From Chloroflexota bacterium (lineage in GTDB: Bacteria > Chloroflexota > Anaerolineae > Aggregatilineales > J027): DNA of 64,000 nucleotides. The notes beneath the pieces were generated by a model, which was given only the letters and a program-made list of their open reading frames with translations, did no database searches and was not told the origin of the DNA. The stretch lies in NCBI GenBank assembly GCA_016234595.1, contig JACRBG010000055.1, forward strand, positions 62,001 through 126,000, in the 5' to 3' direction. Numbering within the stretch: the stretch's first letter is position 1; each line of letters opens with the position of its first letter. Made by a program: the position numbers and the translations under genes. Shown piece by piece: positions 35,372 to 43,891 of the stretch.

Positions 35372-36759
35372 AGGGTTATTTCGGCTGACTCCTTAGAAAG
35401 CGATAGCGTAAAAGTAAATGTGGCACCACCACCGGGGGTGTCCTCTACGGTAATCCGCCCCTGATGAGCTTCAATAATACCTTTAGTAATTGCCAACCCC
35501 AAGCCAATGTTCCCTTCAACCCCATGATAAAACGGTTCAAAAAGATGTTGGCGCACCTCTGACACAATGGTAGGGCCATGATTAATCACTGCAATACGGG
35601 CCTCATTGTTCGCAGTGGCAAGCGTTGTGACAATCTCAATTTTGGATTCGGCTGGCTCATAGCGCAGCGCATTTTCAACCAAATTGGTTACGGCCTGCAA
35701 AATTAGTCCATAATCGAACTTTACCAACGGCATATCATCGGGGAAACTAATGCTTAGGCGCTCAGCCTTGTGGAGCTGATACATGCGGGCTGCCACATCA
35801 CCAATAACCTCCTCAAGTGAATTTAACTCTAGATGAAGGTACAGTGCCCCGGCTTGGAGGCGTGACATATCCAGCAAATTACCCACCATTCGATTGAGTT
35901 CATCAGCTTCGCTTTCGATTACCGCTAGCATTTCATTTTGCTGTTCAACATCCAATTGCTGACGCAAACTCATTAGGCTGGAGGCCGATGTTTTGATAAT
36001 GGTGATAGGGGTGCGCAAATCGTGCGAAACAGCATGAAGTAAAGCTGTTTTTAATCGGTCAGCCTCCTCAATGGTCTGGCTACGACTGAGCTTCTCGGTC
36101 AATTCGATACGCTCTAAGGCCATACGCGCCTGAATAGCACTCGTATTGAGTAAAGATAATTTCGTTTCGTCCGGGGGCTCATCAAAGGCAACACATAATG
36201 TACCATAGACGTGTTCCCCCTGTCCCAAGACCAAATAACACACCGTCTGGTCAGTTAGCATGACAACACTGGCATAAGGCAAAATATGGACATGGCGGGT
36301 GTGCAATTCTTCCGACAGCACGTTTTGCAACGCATCATAAATGCCCTCACGGGTGGAGAGTTGATTAAACATGCTGGCTAATTTGTGTAGCACTTCTTTT
36401 TCGTCGGCACGCTGGCGAGCATTTTTGGCTTGTTGGCGGGCATTGGAAGCCAATTGGCCCACTAAAAACGCGACCAACAGAAAAACGATTAAATCCAGCA
36501 GTTCACGGCTATCGGAGACTAAAAAAGTATAATAGGGCTTGATTAAGAAAAAATTGAACGACAAGAAACACAGTACAGCCGCCAACAGCGAGGGGCGAGT
36601 ACCCGCGCGGGCAGCGATTAATAGAACCACCAACAGATAAATCAAGGAAAAATTTGCTAAAGTTAAGACCTCGCGCAGAAAAAATAGGCCAAAAGTTGTG
36701 GACATAACAAGGGTAATGACAATCACATATTGGCGGATAGACGGGAGTTTTAGCAGCAC
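35368..36759 (-). CDS. KdpD-like sensor kinase lacking the KdpD and USP N-terminal domains
   Basis: This roughly 463-residue protein has a DUF4118 region with four membrane segments near the N-terminus (YVIVITLVMSTTFGLFF, FSLIYLLVVLLIAARAG, LLDLIVFLLVAFLVGQL), a GAF-like section, HisKA (VSHDLRTPITIIK) and HATPase (NLVENALRYEP, GLGLAITKG). Classical KdpD has two extra cytosolic N-terminal domains that are absent here. The start is uncertain: a GTG at 36759 follows AAAGG and is preferred, while a TTG at 36822 has no ribosome site. It is the first gene of an operon with the regulator and the USP-like gene. Confidence 0.87.
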   Translation of the reverse strand: MLLKLPSIRQYVIVITLVMSTTFGLFFLREVLTLANFSLIYLLVVLLIAARAGTRPSLLAAVLCFLSFNFFLIKPYYTFLVSDSRELLDLIVFLLVAFLVGQLASNARQQAKNARQRADEKEVLHKLASMFNQLSTREGIYDALQNVLSEELHTRHVHILPYASVVMLTDQTVCYLVLGQGEHVYGTLCVAFDEPPDETKLSLLNTSAIQARMALERIELTEKLSRSQTIEEADRLKTALLHAVSHDLRTPITIIKTSASSLMSLRQQLDVEQQNEMLAVIESEADELNRMVGNLLDMSRLQAGALYLHLELNSLEEVIGDVAARMYQLHKAERLSISFPDDMPLVKFDYGLILQAVTNLVENALRYEPAESKIEIVTTLATANNEARIAVINHGPTIVSEVRQHLFEPFYHGVEGNIGLGLAITKGIIEAHQGRITVEDTPGGGATFTFTLSLSKESAEITL

Positions 36760-36959
36760 TCGATTCGGCCTTTCAATCGGGCATTTCTGAAATATTCCTG
36801 AAAAAACTATAACCTGTCTCAAACATAAAGAATAAACACAGAATTCATACTATAATTTAGCTAAAAGTTTGTTAAACTCATCTTTCATTAATCTTTACAG
36901 CTAGACACAATAGTTTTTCCATATGCCTTGATGATAGGCATAAATTTTAGGAGGTTTCA

Positions 36960-38486
36960 GTGACAGAGCTTGCAATGGCCCCTACGCCATCTTCACCAGA
37001 AATCACTGCGCCTGAAGCAACAGACGTACCCATTGTCGCCGAGTATTCACAAAGCCAATTTGTTGAAGAGGTTCGCACCGAGCGTTTATCACTGCTTTGG
37101 AAAGCGACCTTAGCGTTTGCCTTTGTGGTCATTTGGGTTGTCGTTGTTATCACACAGGGCGTTGGTGATTCAGCCGCCACCATTATCGTCGCTGTATCAA
37201 CCATTTTGGTTAGCAGTCTCCTAACTTCACAATTGCTCAAAACAGGGCGGTATGAGTGGGCCACGTATAGCTATATTGTCGGCTTAATTTTTACTGTCGC
37301 AATTATGATGGTGTTTGATAATAAAGACACCCGAACCCTCGTGCCATTTTTGGGTATCCTCGTGATTTTCATCGCAGGGACACTCATGTCAGTACAAGCA
37401 CTGTTCCTGATGCTGACTCTATGTTTTGTGGCAATGTTGGGGATTCCCTATGTAGCAACGGGTGATTTTGTCATGAACAATGGGGTTGGCTTTGCCCTTA
37501 CCCTTATGACCCTAACAGCATTAATTTCGGCTCAGACCAGCGGTGAATTATATGGCATCGCCGAATGGGCTTTGGGTAGTTATCGCAAGGAACGTGAAAC
37601 AGCGGTGAAGCTGCACGAAAGTCGGTTAGCTGTCGAGAAAAGTTTGCTCAAGCAGCAAAGCTTGACCATGCAGCTTCGGCACTTAAACGCCGATTTGGAC
37701 AAAGCCCGCGAAGCCGCCGAAATTGCCAAGCAGTTTCGGGGTCAATTTCTTGCCAATATGAGCCATGAATTGCGAACACCCCTCAATGCAATTATCGGTT
37801 TTAGCGATACAATGCTCAACTTCCCGTTAATGTACGAGGGAGTTGAACTGCCCGGCGAATATCGCAAAGACATGAATCAGATTTATACCAGTGGTAAGCA
37901 CCTCTTGAGCATTATCAATGACATCCTCGACCTGAGTAAGATTGACGCTGGGCGCTTGGAAGTCGAAATTCAACCAGTGGAGTTGGAACCGATTTTCAAG
38001 GGTGTCCTTTCTACCGCAGTGGGGCTGGTCGGTGGCAAGACGGTCAAGTTGATGCGTAATACACCCGACCCGCTGCCTATGGTGGTAGCAGACCCTATTC
38101 GTTTCCGACAAGTTTTGCTAAATTTGTACAGCAATGCAGCTAAATTCACCGATGAAGGTTCTATCACCCTCTCCCTTGAAGCTGAACCCAATCGTGTAAT
38201 TATCGCCGTGACAGATACGGGAGCAGGTATCGCCAAACATCAACAAGATTTGGTTTTTGAGGCCTTCCAACAAGGCGAGAGTGGACGTAAGCAACAACGA
38301 CAGGGTGCAGGGCTTGGTTTGGCAATTTCACGCCAGCTATTGAACTTGATGGATGGAGCGATTTGGGTGGAAAGCGAATTGGGCAAAGGTTCAACCTTTT
38401 ATGTTGCCCTCCCGCGTTATTACCCACCCGGTTCAGATGCGGAATGGGTCGAAGTTGAAACCACCCAAACCCAACCAGCACAATAG
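36960..38486 (+). CDS. Membrane hybrid-type sensor histidine kinase (no receiver)
   Basis: This 508-residue protein starts at a GTG after TTAGGAGG. About six membrane helices (residues 45-190) form a MASE-like sensor, followed by a coiled coil, HisKA with MSHELRTPLNAIIGFSD and HATPase with LYSNAAKFTDEG, DTGAGI and GAGLGLAISRQL. It is divergent from the KdpD-like operon and leads an operon with two receiver genes. The most likely partners are the two following response regulators. Confidence 0.9.
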   Translation: MTELAMAPTPSSPEITAPEATDVPIVAEYSQSQFVEEVRTERLSLLWKATLAFAFVVIWVVVVITQGVGDSAATIIVAVSTILVSSLLTSQLLKTGRYEWATYSYIVGLIFTVAIMMVFDNKDTRTLVPFLGILVIFIAGTLMSVQALFLMLTLCFVAMLGIPYVATGDFVMNNGVGFALTLMTLTALISAQTSGELYGIAEWALGSYRKERETAVKLHESRLAVEKSLLKQQSLTMQLRHLNADLDKAREAAEIAKQFRGQFLANMSHELRTPLNAIIGFSDTMLNFPLMYEGVELPGEYRKDMNQIYTSGKHLLSIINDILDLSKIDAGRLEVEIQPVELEPIFKGVLSTAVGLVGGKTVKLMRNTPDPLPMVVADPIRFRQVLLNLYSNAAKFTDEGSITLSLEAEPNRVIIAVTDTGAGIAKHQQDLVFEAFQQGESGRKQQRQGAGLGLAISRQLLNLMDGAIWVESELGKGSTFYVALPRYYPPGSDAEWVEVETTQTQPAQ

Positions 38487-38498
38487 GGGTAACACATT

Positions 38499-39332
38499 AT
38501 GCGGATTATGTACGTCGAAGATAACGCGGTAAATCTTGAACTGGTGCGCCGCATCGCCCGGCTGGGGGGGCATGAAGTTGTCTCATACAGCAATGGCAAA
38601 GATGCTTTAGACGCCTTACAAACGGATGCCGCCCATTTGGTACTGATGGATATTCAGCTTGAAGGCGAAATGGACGGGATTGAGGTCATTAAACGGCTAC
38701 GTACCAGAGGCGATCAACGACCGATTATCGCTATTACTGCGTATGCAATGCGTGGTGACGAGGAACGTATTTTAGGCTCGGGTTGTAATGATTACCTACC
38801 CAAGCCACTACCCATCAGCCAATTCATTACATTATTGGCAAAATATGATCCTTCAAACACTCAGCCACAGGCCAAACCAGAGCCAGAACGTAAACCCGTC
38901 ACTTCACAATTGGTGCTGCCTAAGACTCATCCCGCTGTGGCAGGCACTGCCGCCACACCAACGACCACCGCTACTCCAGCAACCGAGACGCCAGTCGTTA
39001 CACCTGCGCCTCCAGTAGCACCAGTAGTAGCTGCATCAGCCGTACCTACGACACCGACAGTGGCGGCAACAACACCAGTAGCCACACCCGCTGTATCAAT
39101 CGCGCCTGCTCCTACGACGACGCCAACAGCGCCTGTCGTTGAAGCGCCTGTCACACAGCCTAACCCGGTTGTAGCACCACCAGTGGTCGCTACTACGCCA
39201 GCAACTCAGGCGACACCTATACCTGTTGCACCGGCTGTACCCGTCGCGGCTGAAACTTCAGCCATGCCGCCCAATCCTCAACCTATTGTTTCCTCCCCAA
39301 CCATGGAGCATAGTGATGACAAATCCGGATGA
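38499..39332 (+). CDS. Response regulator with a long Pro/Thr/Ala-rich tail
   Basis: This 277-residue protein has a receiver domain (MYVEDNAVNLELVRR, phosphoacceptor in LMDIQLEGEMDG, Thr in AITAYA, Lys in LPKPLP) over residues 1-120. The remaining 150 residues are low-complexity Pro, Thr, Ala and Val (TTPTVAATTPVAT), with no known output domain. The tail may be a flexible linker or assembly scaffold. The gene ends inside the start of the next response regulator (17-base overlap). Confidence 0.85.
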   Translation: MRIMYVEDNAVNLELVRRIARLGGHEVVSYSNGKDALDALQTDAAHLVLMDIQLEGEMDGIEVIKRLRTRGDQRPIIAITAYAMRGDEERILGSGCNDYLPKPLPISQFITLLAKYDPSNTQPQAKPEPERKPVTSQLVLPKTHPAVAGTAATPTTTATPATETPVVTPAPPVAPVVAASAVPTTPTVAATTPVATPAVSIAPAPTTTPTAPVVEAPVTQPNPVVAPPVVATTPATQATPIPVAPAVPVAAETSAMPPNPQPIVSSPTMEHSDDKSG

Positions 39333-39972
39333 GACAAATAGTTCAGCGAAAGCCGAGGAAAGCCCACCACCTGTCCCTACCCCAAAGGGACAGCCTGCGG
39401 AAAAACCGCCCGTGGTGGATGCTCACACCAAAGCAACCGAAAAACCGGGCGTTGAGGAGGTTAAACCTGTTGAGAAACCTGTTATAGCAGAACCCAAACT
39501 GGCTCCTCCACAGCGCTTTTGTGCATTGGTAATTGATGATGAATTGGCAAATCGGGATTTTTTGATGCGGCTTTTACAACAAGCTAAATTTGAGGTACAG
39601 GGCGCGGCATTGGGATCAAAAGCCCTCGAAATTGTCGCGGAGCTTGGCAACAACATCAAACTGATTATGTTAGATCATCAACTACCTGACCAATCGGGAG
39701 CCGAACTCTTGGTGGCCCTACGCCCCTTGCTGCCAGAAGCAAAAATTGTGATGGCAACCATGCACGACGAACCGGGGATGATGCACAAAGCATTTGCCGC
39801 CGGGTGCAACGCATTTCTGGTTAAGCCACACGGGTTTATGGAATTATTTAAATTGGTTCAAGGGGTGACGACTGACCCAACCTGTTTGCAGAAATTAGAT
39901 GGATTAATCTTTGATTTACATGGCCCCCGTCGCTACCGCGCACCCAGCGCTACGCCCAACCTAAATCCTTGA
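39316..39972 (+). CDS. Response regulator with Pro/Glu-rich N-terminal arm
   Basis: This 218-residue protein has a disordered N-terminal arm (about 60 residues, rich in Pro, Glu and Lys) and then a receiver (VIDDELANRDFLMRLLQQ, phosphoacceptor in MLDHQLPDQSG, Thr in MATMHD, Lys in LVKPHG). It has no output domain. The ATG at 39316 overlaps the previous gene; an earlier in-frame TTG lies inside it. It is convergent with the STAS-like gene, only three bases apart. Confidence 0.83.
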   Translation: MTNPDETNSSAKAEESPPPVPTPKGQPAEKPPVVDAHTKATEKPGVEEVKPVEKPVIAEPKLAPPQRFCALVIDDELANRDFLMRLLQQAKFEVQGAALGSKALEIVAELGNNIKLIMLDHQLPDQSGAELLVALRPLLPEAKIVMATMHDEPGMMHKAFAAGCNAFLVKPHGFMELFKLVQGVTTDPTCLQKLDGLIFDLHGPRRYRAPSATPNLNP

Positions 39973-39975
39973 GGA

Positions 39976-40401
39976 TTACCGCTCGGCGACACGCTTGCCC
40001 CGCCGCAGATTTTGCAGGAACGTAACGGCTTCGGCGGAATTTTGAAAAAACTTTACTTGCTCACTGTGCTCCGTAATGACCAACAGTACTTCTAGGCGCT
40101 GTTGGCCTTGCATACCTCCCAAAACCCCTACCCCTCCAATGCGCGGATGATAGAGCGAAATTGCCAACTCCCGTAAGATATTGGGCGTCACTGGGCCAAG
40201 ATTACTCGCGTCTAATAACACATAACAGGTATCATCTTGGTGATCGAAAAAATCGGTGAGCCAACCCACAAGAGCCATACCTGCCCGTTCACCAAGAGGG
40301 CCTTCTAGCGATACCTTTAATAGCCAATCAAATTGGCGAGAAATGGTATACTGACCATCGGTAAAGCTGCGTTTCATCAGACCGGTGGAATTGGTCGCCA
40401 A
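39976..40401 (-). CDS. STAS-like small protein of unknown function
   Basis: This protein of about 141 residues has an alternating beta-alpha pattern (YTISRQFDWLLKVSLEGPLG, CYVLLDASNLGPVTPNILRELA, LEVLLVITEHSEQVKFFQNSAEAVTFLQNL) that resembles STAS/SpoIIAA folds. The start is uncertain: a TTG at 40401 follows GGAG, while GTG at 40419 and ATG at 40377 are alternatives. It is convergent with the receiver operon and may interact with that pathway. Confidence 0.6.
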   Translation of the reverse strand: MATNSTGLMKRSFTDGQYTISRQFDWLLKVSLEGPLGERAGMALVGWLTDFFDHQDDTCYVLLDASNLGPVTPNILRELAISLYHPRIGGVGVLGGMQGQQRLEVLLVITEHSEQVKFFQNSAEAVTFLQNLRRGKRVAER

Positions 40402-40570
40402 TGTCCTTAACTCCTGCACGCAAAGGGTAGCTTCTATAGTTTTTTATTATCACACAGTTTGGGTAAGTTTGAATTTTTTTACATGAATTTTTCAGAATTC
40501 ATAAATTCTTGTAGGTTCGACTATTCTTGTTTTCTTATTTCTCAATCTTTTGCAGCATGGTGAGTGGATT

Positions 40571-41677
40571 ATGTACAGCACAACACTTCAGCCAGACCAA
40601 GCGACATGGGATGCATTTGTGGCAGCCCACCCGCGTGCCCATTTTTTACAACTCAGCGCATGGGGTGTCTTTAAATCAGGTTTTGGCTGGTCGGCCCAGC
40701 AAGTGGGTTTATTGGACAAAAACACCGGAAAATTGATTGCCGGGGCGCAGATTTTATATCGCCGCCTGCCCTTGCATTTAGGTAGCATGGCCTATATTCC
40801 GTTTGGGCCGCTGGTAGATTGGGCTGACATCGGTCAAGTCAAAGCCCTCCTCAAACTGATTGATCGAGCAGCACGTCAACATCGAGCCGTGTTCTGTAAG
40901 GTCGAACCCGGTTATGATGTGCCCCCGGATGTATTGAAATCCTTAAGGCATCGCCCTAGCCCACAAACCGTGCAACCACCCCGGACTATCTTGATTGATA
41001 TTGGGGGGCGCGACGACAAGGGTGAAGTAATTGATGCCGAAAAAATTCTGGCACGGATGAATCAAGGCACACGCCGCAATATCCGCAAAGGTGAGAAATT
41101 TGAAATCGAGGTGCGCGAAGGCCAACGAACGGATGTGGATAATTTCAATCGCCTTATCCAAACGACCTCTGAGCGCCAAAAGTTCGGGGTGCATGTGTCC
41201 GAATATTATGAGCAGGTCTATGAATTGCTGATTGAGCAAAAAACTGCCCACTCACCTATCAAAGCCACCCTCTTGATGGCAGGTTATACCGATGAAAACA
41301 CGGGTGAAACCAAAGACCTTGCTGGAATTTTTGTATTTGCTTTAGGCCAGCGAAGTTGGTATCCCTATGGAGCCAGCAGCAACGAAGAGCGCCAACGGAT
41401 GGCTCCCTATGCAGTGCAATGGGCTGCGGTTGAATGGGCCAGAAAACAGGGCGCGACTACCTACGATTTGTATGGCATCCCCGATGAAAATGTCGATTAT
41501 TTGGAACGGCATTTTGAAGAACGCGAAGATGGGCTATGGGGAGTCTATCGCTTTAAACGGGGTTGGGGTGGCAGGGTCGTGCGTACCGTCGGGGCGTGGG
41601 ATCGCGTGTATAATCCGCTGCTATATTGGGGTTATCGCACTTATCTTTATTTTCGGCAAAGTGCCGTTCATGAATAA
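40571..41677 (+). CDS. FemAB-family peptidyltransferase (peptidoglycan interpeptide bridge type)
   Basis: This 368-residue protein has a doubled GNAT fold typical of FemX/FemA/FemB enzymes, which add amino acids from aminoacyl-tRNA to lipid II stem peptides. Visible segments are HFLQLSAWGVFKSGFGW, YIPFGPLVDW, LARMNQGTRRNIRKGEKF and the C-terminal motif AVQWAAVEWARKQGATTYDLYGIP, and it ends with a coiled stretch. The ATG at 40571 is 21 bases after a weaker TTG. It opens a four-gene operon with a membrane TPR protein, a pseudokinase and a Ppx/GppA enzyme. Confidence 0.85.
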   Translation: MYSTTLQPDQATWDAFVAAHPRAHFLQLSAWGVFKSGFGWSAQQVGLLDKNTGKLIAGAQILYRRLPLHLGSMAYIPFGPLVDWADIGQVKALLKLIDRAARQHRAVFCKVEPGYDVPPDVLKSLRHRPSPQTVQPPRTILIDIGGRDDKGEVIDAEKILARMNQGTRRNIRKGEKFEIEVREGQRTDVDNFNRLIQTTSERQKFGVHVSEYYEQVYELLIEQKTAHSPIKATLLMAGYTDENTGETKDLAGIFVFALGQRSWYPYGASSNEERQRMAPYAVQWAAVEWARKQGATTYDLYGIPDENVDYLERHFEEREDGLWGVYRFKRGWGGRVVRTVGAWDRVYNPLLYWGYRTYLYFRQSAVHE

Positions 41678-41690
41678 TCAGGATGTGAGT

Positions 41691-43013
41691 ATGCAGACGA
41701 CACCACAGCGAAAATCTATTTGGTGGGAACGCATTATTTGGTTTGCAATTGGGGCATTTATTGCGCTGGCCCTGCTGGTCATGCTGCGGTATGTCTTCAC
41801 AGTGTACACGTCTTCCTCGGATGAATCACGCGGCGCAGATATGATTTTAGGGTTTTTGCAGGGGGCCTCGGTTTTAATTGGTCTAGCCCTTGGTATCACA
41901 GCGATTTATGGTTTTCAAAATGTGCGGGATTTTCGGGAACAATTGGAAGAACGCGAACAAGAAATCCGCGATGAGTTAGAGGAGATTGAGAACGAGATCC
42001 GCCAAGAACTCAACAAGGTCATCGAGTTGAACGCCCAAATGACGATCTACCGTCCACAACTTGAACGACTTTCGGAAATTCAATCACGCCTAGACCTAAC
42101 CGAAGCGCGTGTCACCCAAGACATTGCAGCGGCAGTCAAAAATGCCAGCAATTACAGCCAAGCTATGCAATTGGCCGACCAAGAGTTACGCAAACAAAAC
42201 TATCCGGAAGCTTATGTTTTTGCGAATGAGGCGCTGGCCGCTTATCCAGATAGTGCCCTCGCTCTGTACATGGCTGGTTGGTTAGAGGTTCAACACATTC
42301 CAGATAAGCTCGACACAGGGTTAGAAAAACTTGAGCGATTGTCCCAACTCAATCCCAATTGGCCGTCGGCCCAAGCCGCTTATGGGGTCGGATTGCGACG
42401 CAAAGCCAGTCAATTAAAACGCGCCCATCAACCCTTTGATAAGGTACTGAATCGGGCACGACGGCGCTTTGAAGAAGCCCTTGATGCTAATTTCTATCTG
42501 ACAGATTTCAATTCCGAATCTTATTGGGGGCCTGTTGGTGGGCTACTGCGCGATATGGGGGATATTGATGAGGCGATTAGAGCCTATCAAAAGGCGCTGC
42601 AAGTGACCCCGCGCTCATCATATCCGATGGGAAATCTGGCAGCCCTGTATTTGCAAAAAAAAGACTATGACAATGCTCTCGATAGTTTTGAAAAAGCCCG
42701 CAATTTTGCCCAAACCGAGTTATCTTTAGTCCCATACGATTATTTTTTGATGATGGATATTGCTATGTCCAGCACCATCAGTGGACAGCGCAACGCCATC
42801 TATTTTGAAACCGCCCAAGAAATGTTACAAAACGCCCTCAATTCAGATGTAATTGCAACGCTGTTACGGGTATCGGAAAGCGGCTGGAAATTTTTGCAAA
42901 GCAACTGCCCCGCTGAGTGGATTGAAGTTAAACAACGTATTGATGCAGCCCTCATCGCCATTCGGCAAAAAATTGCGGAAAAAGAAGAGGCATCCCCTAA
43001 GGAGGATAACTGA
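41691..43013 (+). CDS. Membrane-anchored coiled-coil and TPR protein
   Basis: This 440-residue protein has two membrane helices near the N-terminus (IIWFAIGAFIALALLVMLRYV, QGASVLIGLALGITAIYGF), a long charged coiled coil (residues 85-145, Glu/Arg rich) and at least three TPR-like repeats (for example EAIRAYQKALQVTPRSSYPMGNLAALYLQKKDYDNALDSFEKA spread over residues 320-380). The ATG at 41691 follows CAGGA. Its stop overlaps the pseudokinase start by one base, so they are probably coupled. It likely anchors a complex at the membrane. Confidence 0.78.
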   Translation: MQTTPQRKSIWWERIIWFAIGAFIALALLVMLRYVFTVYTSSSDESRGADMILGFLQGASVLIGLALGITAIYGFQNVRDFREQLEEREQEIRDELEEIENEIRQELNKVIELNAQMTIYRPQLERLSEIQSRLDLTEARVTQDIAAAVKNASNYSQAMQLADQELRKQNYPEAYVFANEALAAYPDSALALYMAGWLEVQHIPDKLDTGLEKLERLSQLNPNWPSAQAAYGVGLRRKASQLKRAHQPFDKVLNRARRRFEEALDANFYLTDFNSESYWGPVGGLLRDMGDIDEAIRAYQKALQVTPRSSYPMGNLAALYLQKKDYDNALDSFEKARNFAQTELSLVPYDYFLMMDIAMSSTISGQRNAIYFETAQEMLQNALNSDVIATLLRVSESGWKFLQSNCPAEWIEVKQRIDAALIAIRQKIAEKEEASPKEDN

Positions 43014-43873
43014 TGTCCGATTCAACCCCTCCATTTGTTTTTGGTACCTTTCAACTTGGCCCTTCCATTGGAGAAGGGGATATGGGAACGGTCTATAAGG
43101 CCCAAAACACCCAGACCCAAGAAACAGTCGCTCTTAAAATTTTAGATAAGGTGGATACGAGCCGCGAAGGGATGCGTGGAGCGGCAGTTGAATTGATTGA
43201 ATTTGCCGCCAGCCTGACCCATACCCACCTGCATCCTATTTCACAAGTTCTTGAATCGCCTGATGGCCTGACGGGGATTGTGATGCCGATGGCAGCCGCC
43301 CGTTCGGTCAATCGTTATTTGGTCGAAGGTAAAACCATTCCGCGCGGAGCGGCCACTAAAGTCATTACTCAAATCGCCTCGGTGCTGCATTTTTTACATG
43401 AGCAAGAGGTGGCACATGGCAGTATTAAACCCACCAATGTACTGTTGGACGCACAAGGCAACGCCACGCTTTCAGATTTGCCCATGACCCATTTGCGCGA
43501 ACTGGGGCTTATTCCTAAAGAACCCAGCCTGATGCAGCGCTATTATATGGCTCCCGAAGTGGTCTACCATGCTTCACCTGAACCCAGCCACGACGTTTTT
43601 TCGTTGGGCGTGCTGGCGTATCATCTTTTGACCGGACGCATTCCCTTTGATGACCCCGAACCATTGGCACGCAAAAAGGTTTCGCGGGAAGGATTGCCGC
43701 CCATATTGATACCGGTACTGCTGCGGGCCATGACTTCGCGGATACGACTACGTTACCAGACCGTTGCAGCCTTTATGCAAGATTTTCAAGGAGCGGCCAA
43801 TGGCAAAATTGATCCCGAAACTGAGCGCCTTTTTAGTCTGGCGGATGAACCGTCGGAACACGATGAACCATAA
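43013..43873 (+). CDS. Predicted pseudokinase of the Ser/Thr kinase superfamily
   Basis: This 286-residue protein has the kinase fold: Gly-rich loop IGEGDMGTVYKA, VAIK-type Lys42 (VALKILD), and APE in MAPEVV. In the catalytic loop the HRD Asp is replaced: AHGSIKPTNVLL, with Ser137 where Asp is normal, and the DFG reads DLP (Asp155 kept). It therefore probably binds ATP but does not phosphorylate efficiently. It is coupled to the TPR membrane protein upstream and precedes Ppx/GppA, so a scaffolding role is plausible. Confidence 0.85.
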   Translation: MSDSTPPFVFGTFQLGPSIGEGDMGTVYKAQNTQTQETVALKILDKVDTSREGMRGAAVELIEFAASLTHTHLHPISQVLESPDGLTGIVMPMAAARSVNRYLVEGKTIPRGAATKVITQIASVLHFLHEQEVAHGSIKPTNVLLDAQGNATLSDLPMTHLRELGLIPKEPSLMQRYYMAPEVVYHASPEPSHDVFSLGVLAYHLLTGRIPFDDPEPLARKKVSREGLPPILIPVLLRAMTSRIRLRYQTVAAFMQDFQGAANGKIDPETERLFSLADEPSEHDEP

Positions 43874-43891
43874 CCCACCAATGGGAGATTT

